From Symsagittifera roscoffensis (Eukaryota; Xenacoelomorpha; Acoela; Convolutidae): 60,000 nt of DNA. Position 1 is the first letter of the stretch. Each line of letters opens with the position of its first letter. Position numbers and translations under genes: made by a program. Under the pieces are notes generated by a model. The model saw only the letters and a list, made by a program, of their open reading frames with translations. It was not told where the DNA came from and did no database searches. Positions 23,549 to 34,075 of the stretch are shown one piece after another. The stretch is from contig NC_087071.1 of assembly GCF_963678635.1 (NCBI RefSeq), positions 37,534,438-37,594,437 of the forward strand, in the 5' to 3' direction.

Positions 23549-24594
23549 TATAATTAGTAGCAAAAAAATTCGGACAGACAAAATTAATTAAAATGAGCAA
23601 TCAATGCTTTTCGACGCTTTTTTGCGGGCAAAATCTGAAGCCGAAAAAACTTGAATTTTTTGTCAGACCAAAATCAAAATGCGAGATTGTCGATTATCCG
23701 ATGATTAACATCCAGATTTTACTGTAAAACATTTCGACGCTTCGGGTGCAATTGCCCGTCGTGGTTATAGGTTTTGAGCGAAACTCGAATCTACTTAACA
23801 ACCCCCCCCCCCCTCCCCCTATTGTTACTATAAAAAATCTCCAGCCCTGTAGATAAAAACAGTAAATTCGCACTGCATTGTATTTAAATTCGAGTTTTTC
23901 TGCATTATGATTGGTCGAAAGTTCGCTGCAAGTAATTTTATTACCGATCTCCTCCCCTATCTTGAAAGGGGGATTGTTAGGTATAGAGAGTTGCAAAAAG
24001 TTCAGACAGACAGAATTAATTAAAAAGAGCAGCAACTGTCCAGACACCTCGGAAATTAAAAAAGAAATAAACAAAATGTCCAAAGTTCATAAAGCTCATT
24101 GAGTAGAGTTACGGGATCTACTTAACAATCCCCCTTTCAAGAAAGGGGAGAATATCGTTAATAAGATTTTTTGGTTATTTTCGAATTGTCCTCGTAGTAT
24201 TTTTGAGCGTTTTTAGAACACAATTTAATCACAATGCTAGTGGGAAATTCCGCTGATTCTAGGAATATTTGGATGTACTTAACAATCTCCCCTTTTCAAG
24301 AAAAGGGGGGGATTGTCAAGTAGATCCGAGTTTCGCTCAAAACCTATAACCACGGCGGGTAATTGCATCCGAAGCAACGAAATGTTTTATAGAAAAACCT
24401 GGATGTTAGTCGCAGTATTTAAAAATTAGGCTAGCATAATCATCGGATAATCGACAATCTTGCATTTCGAAAATGATCTGACAAAAAATTCAAAGTTGTC
24501 CGGTTTCAGTTTTTGCATGCAAAAAAGCGTTGAAAAGCACTGATTGCTCATTTTAATTAATTCTGTCTGTCCGAATTTTTTGCTACTAATTATA
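23549..24594. mobile_element. TIR element with ~265 bp terminal inverted repeats
   Basis: The outer ends are TATAATTAGTAGCAAAAAAA and its complement TTTTTTGCTACTAATTATA. The inverted similarity continues inward through GACAGACA..AATTAATTAAAATGAGCA, ATGATT..CATCC and CATAACCACGACGGGCAATTG-like sequence to a C/G tract near 23801-23815 and 24304-24310. It encloses a further copy of the TATAGAGAGTTGCAAAAAG unit (23978-24120). No transposase is present. Confidence 0.75.
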
Positions 24595-24848
24595 GATCCC
24601 GTAACTCAGATTTATGAAATTTCGACGTTGTGTTTGTTTCAGTTTTAGTTTCCGTTGATCTCTAGACAGTTGCTTTTTTAAATTAATTCTGTCTGTCCGA
24701 ACTGTTTACAACTCTCTATATATAGAGAATTGCAAAAAGTTCAAACAGACAGAATTAATTAAAAAGAGCAACTGTCTAGACATCAAACGGAAACTAAAAC
24801 CTAAATAAACACAACGTCGAAAGTTCATAAAGCAGAGTTACGGGATCT
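24594..24848. repeat. 255 bp near-perfect palindrome
   Basis: Symmetric about CTCTATA|TATAGAG at 24720/24721. The outer ends are AGATCCCGTAACTC and its complement at 24836-24848. The half-site starts TATAGAGA(A/G)TTGCAAAAAG, then (G/A)ACAGACAGAATTAATT, then AGAGCAACTGTCTAGA. The same half-unit occurs alone at 23978-24120. The structure is two element ends joined head to head. Confidence 0.85.
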
Positions 24849-24989
24849 ACTTAACAATCCTCTTTTCAAGAAAGGGGAGGGGATCGTTCATAAGATGACT
24901 TGCAGCGAAATTTTCACCAATCTGAATGCAGCAAAATTTGAATTTACATACAATGCTCCAGTGCGAATTTACAGTTTTTATTTACAGGG

Positions 24990-25300
24990 CTGGAGATTGT
25001 TAAGTAAATCCAAGTTTCGCTCAAAACCTATAACCACGGCGCGCAATTGCATCCGAAGCGTCGAACTTTTGTTACCTTATAATATGGATGTTCATCGCAG
25101 TATTTAAAAGTTAGGCTAGCATAATCATCGGATAATCGACGATCTCGCATTTTGAATTCGGTCTGACGAAAAATTCAAGGTTTTTCGGCTTCAGATTTTG
25201 CATGCAAAAAAGCGTCGAAAAAAACTGATTGCTCATTTTAATTAATTCAGTCTGTTCAAACTTTTTGCAACTCTCTATACCACTTTGTTCATACGAGTGG
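24990..25300. repeat. additional copy of the 23.5 kb element's terminal repeat
   Basis: Direct repeat of 24300-24594 (AGTTTCGCTCAAAACCTATA, AATCATCGGATAATCGAC, GCATGCAAAAAAGCGT, CATTTTAATTAATTC). It ends with TTTGCAACTCTCTATA instead of TTTGCTACTAATTATA, so the two end types belong to one family. Confidence 0.7.
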
Positions 25301-25672
25301 TCAATTGTCCTCGCCTCGTCTCGTTCTGAAAAGTATCTGTGGAACCTACAGAGAATTGCAAAAAGTTGGAACAGACTACTTTAGGTAGTCTAAGAATAAA
25401 GTTTTTATGCTGAAAAAAAAATATTTCAGATTTTCATACGCAGAAGCTATTTTTTTGACAAACTAGACTCATGGTCATCTAAAAACTCAAGTTAGGTTTC
25501 AATAAATCCTTAAAAAGGCATATTGCTCTGTTTAATAGCAAAATTGATAGATCGCTTTGTTAAATAGCTCTAAGCTACCTGTTAAATAACTGTTTAATAG
25601 CTTTAAAGAAACTCTTTTAAATAATTTGCTCCAATTTTTTGCTTCCAAGAGGGTGCAGTTGAAGCTGGCAAA

Positions 25673-27760
25673 ATGGCAGCAACACTAATCAAACTCTTGA
25701 TTTTATTGATTTCTGCGCGGACTTGCAAGGGGCAAGGTTGGACCGAAGACCCATTCGATATATTTGGAGGATGGCTGGGAAGCAGCGGAATCCCAAATCC
25801 AGGGCCAGCCCCTTCACCTCTCAGAAACAAGAATAATTGCGTTGACGAAGACGATTTCTGTCATCAATACAAGGCTGGAGGTCACTGTCAGCCTCAAAGT
25901 CTATTTTCTCGGTTCATGAACGAGAACTGCAAGTTGACTTGTGGGTTTTGCAGACCCACAAGAAGCAGAGATGGAGGCACAGGTAACGGAGGCGCTGGAA
26001 ATGGTGGGAATAGCAACGGGGGAACTGGTGGTACCGGAAATGGAGGCGCTGGAAATGGTGGGAATAGCAATTGGGGAACTGGTGGTACCGGAAACGGAGG
26101 CGCTGGAAATGGTGGGAATAGTAACGGGGGAACTGGTGGTACCGGAAACGGAGGTGCTGGAAATGGTGGGAATAGCAACAGGGGAACTGGTGGTACCGGA
26201 AATGGAGGCACTGGAAATGGTTGGAATAGCAACAGGGAAACTGGTGGTACCGGAAATGGAGGCGCTGGAAATGGTGGGAATAGCAACAGGGGAACTGGTG
26301 GTACCGGAAATGGAGGCGCTGGAAATGGTGGGAATAGCAACAGGGGAACTGGTGGTACCGGAAATGGAGGCGCTGGAAATGGTGGGAATAGCAACGGGGG
26401 AACTGGAGGTACCGGAAACGGAGGCGCTGGAAATGGTGGGAATAGCAACAGGGGAACTGGTGGTACCGGGAATGGAGGCGCTGGAAATGGTGGGAATAGC
26501 AATGGGGGAACTGGTGGCACCGGAAATGGAGGCGCTGGAAATGGTGGGAATAGCAACGGGGGAACTGGTGGTACCGGAAACGGAGGCACTGGAAATGGTG
26601 GTAATAGCAACTGGGACTGGGGAACTGGGGGTACCGGAAACGGAGGCGCTGGAAATGGTGGGAATAGCAACGGGGGAACTGGAGGTACCGGAAATGGAGG
26701 CGCTGGAAATGGTGGGAATAGCAACAGGGGAACTGGAGGTACCGGAAACGGAGGCGCTGGAAATGGTGGGAATAGCAACAGGGGAACTGGAGGTACCGGA
26801 AATGGAGGCGCTGGAAATGGTGGGAATAGCAACAGGGGAACTGGAGGTACCGGAAACGGAGGCGCTGGAAATGGTGGGAATAGCAACAGGGGAACTGGTG
26901 GTACCGGGAATGGAGGCGCTGGAAATGGTGGGAATAGCAATGGGGGAACTGGTGGCACCGGAAATGGAGGCGCTGGAAATGGTGGGAATAGCAACGGGGG
27001 AACTGGTGGTACCGGAAACGGAGGCACTGGAAATGGTGGTAATAGCAACTGGGACTGGGGAACTGGGGGTACCGGAAACGGAGGCGCTGGAAATGGTGGG
27101 AATAGCAACGGGGGAACTGGTGGTACCGGAAATGGAGGCGCTGGAAACGGTGGGAATAGTAACGGGGGAACTGGTGGTACCGGAAACGGAGGCGCTGGAA
27201 ATGGTGGGAATAGCAATTGGGGAACTGGTGGTACCGGAAACGGAGGCGCTGGAAATGGTGGGAATAGCAACGGGGGAACTGGTGGTACCGGAAATGGAGG
27301 CGCTGGAAATGGTGGGAATAGCAACGGGGGAACTGGAGGTACCGGAAATGGAGGCGCTGGAAATGGTGGGAATAGCAACAGGGGAACTGGAGGTACCGGA
27401 AACGGAGGCGCTGGAAATGGTGGGAATAGCAACTGGGACTGGGGAACTGGGGGTACCGGAAATGGAGGCGCTGGAAATGGTGGGAATAGCAACAGGGGAA
27501 CTGGGGGTACCGGAAATGGAGGCGCTGGAAATGGTGGGAATAGCAACGGGGGAACTGGTGGAACCGGAAATGGAGGCGCTGGAAATGGAGGAGCTGGAAA
27601 TGGAGGGTCTGGGTTCTGGGTTAGTGGTGGATTTGACCGACAATGCATAGACGAAGATGAGTATTGCGACCAATATGCTGACCGAGGTCTTTGTCACCCA
27701 TGGAATCAATACTATGAATTTATGCAAAGTAGTTGCAGGCTGTCATGTGCATTTTGCTAA
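25673..27760 (+). CDS. secreted Gly/Asn-repeat protein with two ShKT domains
   Basis: Intronless frame of 695 residues. Residues 1-20 look like a signal peptide (hydrophobic core LIKLLILLI), so the product should be secreted. Two six-cysteine ShKT modules sit near the ends, at Cys 56, 63, 72, 86, 90, 93 and Cys 658, 665, 674, 688, 692, 695. Both have the same spacing C-x6-C-x8-C-x13-C-x3-C-x2-C, and the protein stops exactly at the last Cys. ShKT domains are disulfide-rich modules found in animal extracellular matrix proteins, proteases and venom peptides; the domain alone does not fix a role. Between them lie about 29 units of an 18-residue Gly/Asn/Thr repeat with no cysteine. A structural or matrix/mucus protein is my inference. 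The start ATG has AAAATGG context and TTTAAATAA lies about 50 bp upstream. No AATAAA follows closely; AATACA at 27946 is a weak candidate signal. TIR repeats flank the gene on both sides. Confidence 0.9.
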   Translation: MAATLIKLLILLISARTCKGQGWTEDPFDIFGGWLGSSGIPNPGPAPSPLRNKNNCVDEDDFCHQYKAGGHCQPQSLFSRFMNENCKLTCGFCRPTRSRDGGTGNGGAGNGGNSNGGTGGTGNGGAGNGGNSNWGTGGTGNGGAGNGGNSNGGTGGTGNGGAGNGGNSNRGTGGTGNGGTGNGWNSNRETGGTGNGGAGNGGNSNRGTGGTGNGGAGNGGNSNRGTGGTGNGGAGNGGNSNGGTGGTGNGGAGNGGNSNRGTGGTGNGGAGNGGNSNGGTGGTGNGGAGNGGNSNGGTGGTGNGGTGNGGNSNWDWGTGGTGNGGAGNGGNSNGGTGGTGNGGAGNGGNSNRGTGGTGNGGAGNGGNSNRGTGGTGNGGAGNGGNSNRGTGGTGNGGAGNGGNSNRGTGGTGNGGAGNGGNSNGGTGGTGNGGAGNGGNSNGGTGGTGNGGTGNGGNSNWDWGTGGTGNGGAGNGGNSNGGTGGTGNGGAGNGGNSNGGTGGTGNGGAGNGGNSNWGTGGTGNGGAGNGGNSNGGTGGTGNGGAGNGGNSNGGTGGTGNGGAGNGGNSNRGTGGTGNGGAGNGGNSNWDWGTGGTGNGGAGNGGNSNRGTGGTGNGGAGNGGNSNGGTGGTGNGGAGNGGAGNGGSGFWVSGGFDRQCIDEDEYCDQYADRGLCHPWNQYYEFMQSSCRLSCAFC
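25976..27607. repeat. 54 bp coding tandem array (about 29 units)
   Basis: The unit encodes [17 protein letters not shown] plus one variable residue (G, R or W). It is 54 bp, in frame, and carries a GGTACC palindrome in most units. Three units are lengthened by 6 bp giving NWDWG (near 26611, 27049, 27431). A higher-order copy exists: the stretch around 26448-26640 recurs 438 bp later (eight units plus 6 bp) with the same private variants, ACCGGG and GGCACC. Because the period is a multiple of three and the unit lacks stops in most frames, other frames on both strands are also open. Confidence 0.95.
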
Positions 27761-28059
27761 AGCAGAATTCGGATCAATGAATCAACTACTACTTGAATGA
27801 AGTTGATTGGCATGTTAGCAAAACTAGCTTATTTAAACTTTTGAAGATGCAGATAAACTTTAAACATATCAGCACTTAATAAGAAATCTGATGACGTTAT
27901 AATTACACCGGCTTGATGTATTTGAATATTGATGTATGAAAAATGAATACAGTTTTTGAACAACACTTGTCTGAGCAAGAACTTCTATGAAAAGATTGTA
28001 GGATTCGATAAGAATTTAGTATCTGTTAATGTTTGATTAATAATCAAAACAGTGATGAG

Positions 28060-28287
28060 TATAATTAGTCGCAAAAAGTTCGGACAGACAAAAATGATGA
28101 AAAAAAGAGCAAATTACCTTTTTCAGACAATTTTTGCATTCAAAAGCTAATTTTTCAGACAGAAAGTATGTCTCAATGTCACTTAAAAAATTAAATTTGC
28201 TTGCAAAAATTCCTCCAAATTGGCGGATTGCTCTTTTTATTTATTTCTGTCTGTCCGAACTTTTTGCAACTCTCTAAAATAATTATA
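28060..28287. mobile_element. MITE of the GTTGCAAAAAGTTCGGACAGACA family
   Basis: The left end is ATAATTAGTCGCAAAAAGTT followed by CGGACAGACA. The right end is TGTCTGTCCGAACTTTTTGC followed by AACTCTCTAAAATAATTATA. The inverted repeats are about 45 bp and include the AGAGCA/TGCTCT block. It shares ends with the elements at 23549-25300 on the other side of the ShKT gene. Confidence 0.8.
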
Positions 28288-28721
28288 GGACCAAAAATCT
28301 TCCATTAGTTTGATTCGGAACGATATCGGAACTGGCCATAATTACTTTGCGTGGCAAAATGATCGAAACACAACCTAAGTTTTCAAAAAATAAGCACAAT
28401 ATATTTTTTTTTTGCTAATAAATTCAAATATATCGACAATGCTGAGAAGTGAAAGCAAAAAAAGCGGTCTGCCATGTAATGAACTACCTCATATTGGTTC
28501 AGAAAAGAAAACTTGAACAAAATGTTGCTTTTTGTCAGCCATAGTTTACAGCAGTTCGAGTAAAGTTGAGTCCGTTCTGAGAACTGATAAGACAAAATAG
28601 CTTCCTCGGTTTGATTAGGATTTTTTTAGTGTGCAGTAAAGTTCGCCCACAACTTTACTGCGTAATTTTTATAGTATCAAATGTAAAATTTACCGCAGAG
28701 GGCGTCCAGTTGATCTCATCT
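28288..28721. other. intergenic, nothing recognised
   Basis: AT-rich. A short open stretch on the - strand (28383-28595) has no splice context or motif. Confidence 0.5.
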
Positions 28722-28930
28722 AGTTCCGTTTTTTGAAGCTAGTGACAAAATATTTGCGCTCGGGTTGGTTTTTCTCCAGACTTTCTATTTAGCAATTTTC
28801 GACGGAGCTTTTTTAATATAATTTGAAAGATAGTGTTGTTCTCAGCTCAAATGTAAAAGGTTATTTTAACAGTGATTTTTTTCGTTAAATATAGGGGGTT
28901 GCAAATTGCTAATTTAGCCCATTTGCGATG
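28722..28930 (-). mobile_element. partial copy of the hairpin-ended repeat family
   Basis: Reverse orientation relative to 43060-43590. It shares TTGCGCTCGGGTTGGTTTTT, CGACGGAGCTTTTTTAATAT, GTTCTCAGCTCAAATGTAAA and GCTAATTTAGCCCATTTG with the complement of 43370-43590. The inner part and the other end are missing. Confidence 0.65.
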
Positions 28931-29074
28931 AATATTCGATACCGGTAGTAGTGTTAATTAAAAGTTGGCCATTGGACAAGTTTACATTTTTTACAATTTA
29001 AAGATCCTGAGGAGAATTAATTAAACTACGATGAAGAACTAAAAATTGTCACAAAGCAGTATTTGAGTTTATAA

Positions 29075-29750
29075 CTAAAAACCCGAAGAAATACATATAG
29101 AATTAAAAAGATCAGTTCTGTTGTGTATTAAGTTGCAAACTGAAAGAGTCGAGTTAATGACTTTTAGAACAAAAGCAATAAAGTGATTACGTAACCTTGC
29201 GTAATTGGAATTTTCCGATTTTGAGCCGATAGCCTTATACTTCAATTTTCTACTACCCCTACTATCCGACAGATTTATCACTTTGTAGATTTTATTGATT
29301 GTAGCAACCATAAAATCTTCGTCGTAATATGATGGGGGGATTGCTATTCCTGAGGAAATTTTTAAAATTAAATAGCTGAACCCTATATCTTTCCCTGCCA
29401 GCTGATTTATTGTGAAATTGAAAGGTAAAAGACGAACGACCCATCTCGTTAAACGACTATGATAAGTTTCTTTTCCGTGGTTAGGTGAATGTGCTGAAAT
29501 AAGAGCCTCATGGTCCGCAATGATTTCAAACTCCGAGCCGGAATGGTAATTCGTATTTTGCTTGACCGCCCAAACGACTACCAAAAGTTCCAAATCGTTT
29601 GTGGAATAATTAGATTCATGCGGATTTTTAAATTTTGCAGCAAACGAAACTGTTTTCCATTCATTTCCGTGCATTTATTCTAATGAGGATTCAAAACCGC
29701 TATGGGATGCGTCTGTGTTTACTTTCGTAGTAAGTCTTTCATCAAAATGT
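29075..29750 (-). pseudogene. gypsy RNase H remnant with long open frame
   Basis: An open frame of 199 codons carries YSTNDLELLVVVWAVKQ (the E-L-L..VWA block), EFEIIADHEALI (the aspartate-His block) and SRLTRWVVRLLPFNFTINQL plus AGKDIGFSYLI, equivalent to the RW...L..F.F.I.(H/Q)..GK.N..AD.LSR ending, here with the ADALSR motif lost. The later 80 codons continue toward the linker before integrase. The frame is long for such an old element, but the element as a whole is broken. Confidence 0.8.
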
Positions 29751-29781
29751 GTATTTTTGGTAAGCTTTACTATTTCTTCTT

Positions 29782-30660
29782 TTATCTTCTCGAATGCTTT
29801 GCAAGTCCTTCATTCCAGAAAAAAATTGAATCCTTATTTAGCAACAGTCTTAAAGGACCTCCCAGGGATGCTATATTTGTAACAAGCTTAAAATATATAA
29901 TTGTCGAACCGAAGAATGATCTTAGTTCCTTAAGATTTTTTGGAATTGGTTTGTCTTTAATGGCTTTAATTTTGTCGACTAATGGTGCGATTCCCGATAT
30001 GGATATTTTGATTCTGAACCCTCCTATTTTTTTGAAAGATTTTAAAATTTGACCATTTGACGGCAAAACTTTAATCGTCTGAAACCGATAAAATTTTGTA
30101 AACGATATTCTTGTGTTCTGTAAAATTTCCTTTGGAAGCCACAACAACTTCGCTGAGATAGCAGTTAGTAAAAGGAACGTATCCGATTGTTGAGTCCACG
30201 ATTCTCTGGAATTAATTCGCCATGTAGCCAAGTCCGTAAGAATTGGGCAAAATTTGGTATGTGCCGGTTATCTACCCATCTACCAATCTGAAGTTACACT
30301 GACTCCTAGTGAAATTGTCTAGAGAGAGTTGGCTATACGCGTTCTTCAAGTCCAGGTTGGTAAACCAGACTTCTCCGGTGAAATCGTTCGAATTTTATGA
30401 TGCGACAATATCAACTAGTTTGTGTATGTTTGGAATTTGGTAATTGTTCTTGTAAAGCTGTTTGTTAAAAAATTTTGGATCGAGTGCTACTTCTATCGAT
30501 TTGTCCTTTTTGCAAGTAATAACAATTGGACTAAAAAGTCTATTTTCATCGCAATTTTTTAGCTTTTCTTGTGTCCTTGGGATTTAAGTCGATCTGATTC
30601 CGCTTTTACTGCATCAAGTAGAAAAAAGGGGATCATGTCTACTTTTCCGTTGAATTGGTT
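29782..30660 (-). pseudogene. gypsy reverse transcriptase remnant
   Basis: The upstream part reads FTNLDLKNAYSQLSLDNFTR (motif A region, near 30310-30370), then QCNFRLVDG and a stop. The downstream part (30052-29790) reads GGFRIKISISGIAPLVDKIK, IPKNLKELRSFFGSTIIYFK and a GPLRLLLNKDSIFFWNE block, matching the thumb/connection region of gypsy RT (KI..I.DKP.P.NLKELRSFLG). Stops and frameshifts separate the parts, and the catalytic YVDD block is not clearly visible. Confidence 0.8.
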
Positions 30661-31240
30661 TCAGTGATTCGTGAAAGTGAGTAATTTTTGTTTAAAAGTT
30701 TTTTTTTCAATCCGAAAGAATAACTGCTTAAAAGTCTTGGTTACAAGATCTATCTCGTTTTTTTTTCGTTCAGGGAAAAAAAGGATAGATTTACGGGTCT
30801 TTATGGTCTGGTAGCGTGGAAAGTGTTTCTGAGAGACTTCGATTTCCACTTTTGGCAGATTGTCATTTCCTAGAATATTTTTCTCGTTGCCTTCTGTTAG
30901 GAAAAAATGATATTCATTGTGGAATTATCCAGTGGAGAAGATGGGGATGATCAGTATTCCAGTGATGTTTACCGCGTTGTCAGTGAATCCACAATTTAGG
31001 TCCTAGGTCGATTGGTACAACGGATAGATCTTCAAGTACGGGTCTCCTAGTTTTAATTAATGAAAAACGTATCTCTTGAGGAAGCTCACGGGACTGGCGG
31101 AGTCGACTCGGATATTGAGGAAAACTTGGTTTTTCTTTTTCGAGTCCGAGGTTTAAGATTTTCTTGGGTTCTTTCCCTTGCTTGTTGTAAATAGTTTTTA
31201 CATTTATTACAGGGCAATCATCGATGTCGCCATGTCCGGA
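30661..31240 (-). pseudogene. gypsy protease-RT linker region
   Basis: Near 30890-30740 the - strand reads NILGNDNLPKVEIEVSQKH followed by PRYQTIKTRKSILFF. This resembles the segment between protease and RT in gypsy polyproteins, where a substrate-like ITLTE..P..Q.K.RR.P stretch precedes the RT. No protease active-site DTG was identified with confidence. Confidence 0.5.
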
Positions 31241-32361
31241 TTCGCATGTCCGGACTCCACAGCACTCTCTATTTACACGGTCGTTTGTTACATCCGATTA
31301 TTTCGATGGATAAATACATCTGTTTTATGTACAGTTTGATTATCTCTTGTATTTACAGTTTTACGGCGGGATTTAAAAAGTCGGGTAAATGTTCTCTATG
31401 TTTACAAAAAGTACAAGTTATGTCTTTTGCTGCACACGCCACCATGTGTCCTTAGGATAATGTGCCGTCGCATTTCATATAAATGTTGCTCCGTTTAATG
31501 TTTAAAGTTGGTAATCTTTTCACATTAAATGTATCAAAAGGTTTATTTACAGAAGGTCCGTTGTATTTAAAAGTATTTGTACTTTTCATATGGTTCATTT
31601 TTCTTTTTTTGTGGGTTAATGCCACGTTCAGTACTTCTAGGGATGGAAGAGTTTCCGTGAGAAGTTTCCGTTGGATGTCCGAGTTCTTCATTTTATTAAT
31701 AAAAATTTCTCTTATCCATTCGTCTTCTCTTGCGGAAAGGTCGCATTTCTTAGCCATTTTGGCAAGAGCTCCCCAGAGTTGTTCCAGTGATTCTCAATCT
31801 CTCTGTTTCCCGTTTAAGAGTTATGATTTTGGAATGAAACATTCGCCTTCCTCACGAAAGCTACGTAAAAATTTTCCAAGAATTTTTTGATGGAGATTTA
31901 CAGACTTTTCACTCGTGTAAATTTTTGGCCGAAAATATTTTTCCTTCGTGTCCAAGAGCATAAAAAAATGATCGAAGTTTCCTATCTGCTTCTTCGATTC
32001 TCATGCCGTTGAACCCTTTCGTTTCCGCCTTTATCTATACTGATTCTTCGTCTTCGAATCTCTTTTACTGTCGGAGACTTCTGTCTTAGCAAGATTTTTT
32101 TGTTTCCGTTTCGCTATCGGGTGGATGTTCTAATTTTGTGGTTGTGGAGGATATCTTTCTATCGGGTTCAGTAGAATTTTTTAAATAAATATTCTTCTTT
32201 GCTATCACTGCTTTTTGGAAAAGATCGTCCACTCTTCCAATGGAATTGGTGGGTCCACCGTATGGTTTTGCCAAAAAGAAGGCATGCCTCTCACGTTGGT
32301 TTCGTTTTTGTTTGTTTGCGCCTTGATAAATTGTTTCTTTGTTACAGCTAATTCTACTCAT
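31240..32361 (-). pseudogene. gypsy gag remnant
   Basis: The structural capsid polyprotein. At 31757-31640 it reads MAKKCDLSAREDEWIREIFI, then NKMKNSDIQRKLLTETL, close to the conserved D..R..FI..(M/L)K..(D/E)IQR.LL.E.L segment of gypsy capsids. After a stop, a zinc-knuckle-like GHMVACAAKDITCTFCKHRE follows at about 31445-31385. Further upstream, MSRISCNKETIYQGANKQ (32361 onward) is a less conserved N-terminal part. Several frame breaks. Confidence 0.7.
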
Positions 32362-32549
32362 GTACAGATTAAATGCTAAGTTAAAAAATGAATTATTCTC
32401 AAAGTTAAAGCCTTAAAAAGTGAGCAAGCATTCTCTCCGCCGGAGAGAATGAATATATCAAGGTCAAAAAATCAATACCAGTTAAAACAAATTGCAGTTA
32501 GTTATAATGGTACGATAAAAATACTGCGATTCACAACAATTTTGTCGAG

Positions 32550-32895
32550 TTTTTTTTACAGGCGACAAAATTGATTTTCTGAGCGCTCCTAAACAATTGT
32601 AAAGACCTCATTTTGACCAAAATTTTTAAACCGCAGTCATTTTTTTGAAAAAAAAACAGGCGTTTTTTGGAAATTTGTGAACAAAAATTTGCGCTTTTTC
32701 GGCGCGCGCTCTCACCTCAAAATTAGTTTTACTGGCGCCAAAGGCGCCTTCAGAAAAATGTGAAAAATATCAGTCACCAACAAATGTAAATCACAAAATT
32801 GTACAAAGGGGGGACCCTTTGGGTCGGCAGGGGGTCGAATTCCTGAGGGGGAGGGGCATCGGGCCCCCGCCCCACCCTCAAATTCGCTGGTGCAC
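32550..32895 (+). mobile_element. hAT-like non-autonomous element (copy B), ends decayed
   Basis: Internal landmarks are in forward order: GGCGCGCGCTC, ATTAGTTTTACTGGCGCCAAAGGCGCC, AAAGGGGGGACCCTTTGGGT, CGGCAGGGGGTCGAA and CTGAGGGGGAGGGG. The right terminus has drifted (CCCTCAAATTCGCTGGTGC) and the left terminus is absent. Confidence 0.75.
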
Positions 32896-32899
32896 TTGA

Positions 32900-33730
32900 T
32901 ATAAAGTAAATGGAATTTTTTATATGAAAAAAACTAATTCAGCTTTGATTTAAGAAGAACAGAGCACACTCGGTAAAACCAACCATCAGAAAAAAAATCA
33001 AACTCATTGATAAAAAGTATTCCATAAAAAAAACAGATCATACCGGAGCCACAAAAAAAATCAGCATCATTTTCAGTAGCGCAGGACTAGTTTTTCATAA
33101 AAACACTTCTTTTTTTGTCAGATAACCCATTCTAACAAACCCCACCTCTGGGATCAAGACTTACAAAGCGGTGAGCCAAGTTTAGTAAACAACCCACTTG
33201 TTTTACCAGTATTAGAAATATAACCACTATCCTCAACAGTACTTATTTCGTTGAAAGCATCAAAAGTTATGCAAATAATTAAACTACATTTTAATTGCTA
33301 CCATGCAAATTCCTAAGAATACCTAATGAAAGGTATAACAACAACTGCTATCCAGATTTATTTAGGGGGCGGGGGTGGGGGTATGTGGCTGCATCAAATC
33401 AATTCCACTATACGCAGCTGTTTCGGAAAGAAACGAATTTTTGTCATGCAATCAGTCGACTATTCAATCGAACCAATGCCCTTTGACAAACAAAAAAAAA
33501 CTTATAAGGAAGGCTTTCATGAAAAAGCAAGAGTTAACATTTCGGTTCGAAACAAAAGTGAAACCTACAAGTCTTTTAACACTCCTAGCAACAACTCGAC
33601 CTTTTATCGCTACCTTCGTTTGTGCGAAATAAATTATATAAACAAAAAGATATCAACGTTCTTTTTCAGGCTTTTCTTAATTATGTATTTTTGAAATTTT
33701 TAAATATCATGTTTTTTATTATACACATAA
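32900..33730. other. intergenic; overlapping short ORFs, no gene called
   Basis: Three overlapping open stretches at 33295-33694 (+) share a G-rich segment (about 33365-33383). None has splice signals that join into a longer frame or any recognised motif. Confidence 0.5.
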
Positions 33731-33731
33731 C

Positions 33732-34075
33732 CAGGGGCGGATCTAGGATTTTCTCGAGGGGGGGGGGCAGATTTTCAAAATGTTTTCGATAATTTTAAAT
33801 TTTGACCTTTTTTTGGGTCGACCAAACTGATTTTCCAAGCTCTCCTAAAGACCTAAAAAGACGCCTTTTTTGGGCATTTTTTAGAAAATTTTGACAAAAA
33901 ATTGCAATTTTTGGCGCGCGCTTCCCCTCAAAATGAATAGATATTGGAGCCCAAGGCGCCTTCAGAAAAATTTTAGGGTCGATCTGCCAAAAATGGATCT
34001 CTTAAAAAGTACCAACGACAGGGGGTCGAATCCCTGAGAAGAGCAAGGCGTCCCCCCTCCCTAAATCCACCCCTG
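33732..34075 (+). mobile_element. hAT-like non-autonomous element (copy C), complete
   Basis: 344 bp with terminal inverted repeats CAGGGGCGGATCTAGG at the left and CTAAATCCACCCCTG at the right. The flanks CACATAAC and CATATAAA match at 6 of 8 positions, consistent with an old 8 bp target duplication. The internal GGCGCGCGC, ATATTGGAGCCCAAGGCGCC and GGGGGTCGAATCCCTGAG blocks are present. It has no coding capacity. Confidence 0.85.

Larger units (their letters stand above)
28990..32380 (-). mobile_element. second Ty3/gypsy retrotransposon remnant
   Basis: Read on the - strand, gag, zinc knuckle, protease-RT linker, RT and RNase H follow in order from 32361 down to about 29075. No integrase or LTR is recognised, so it is truncated after RNase H. 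Frames are interrupted at several points. It is a different copy from the one at 1-5002: where the two overlap the residues differ widely (for example the RNase H blocks), and its RNase H frame is better preserved. Confidence 0.85.

Noticed and set aside
25894-27727. Two long - strand open frames and a second + strand frame through the ShKT gene repeat
   Set aside because: The 54 bp in-frame repeat lacks stops in these frames, so they stay open automatically. They have no signal peptide, domain or sensible composition, and they end where the repeat ends.
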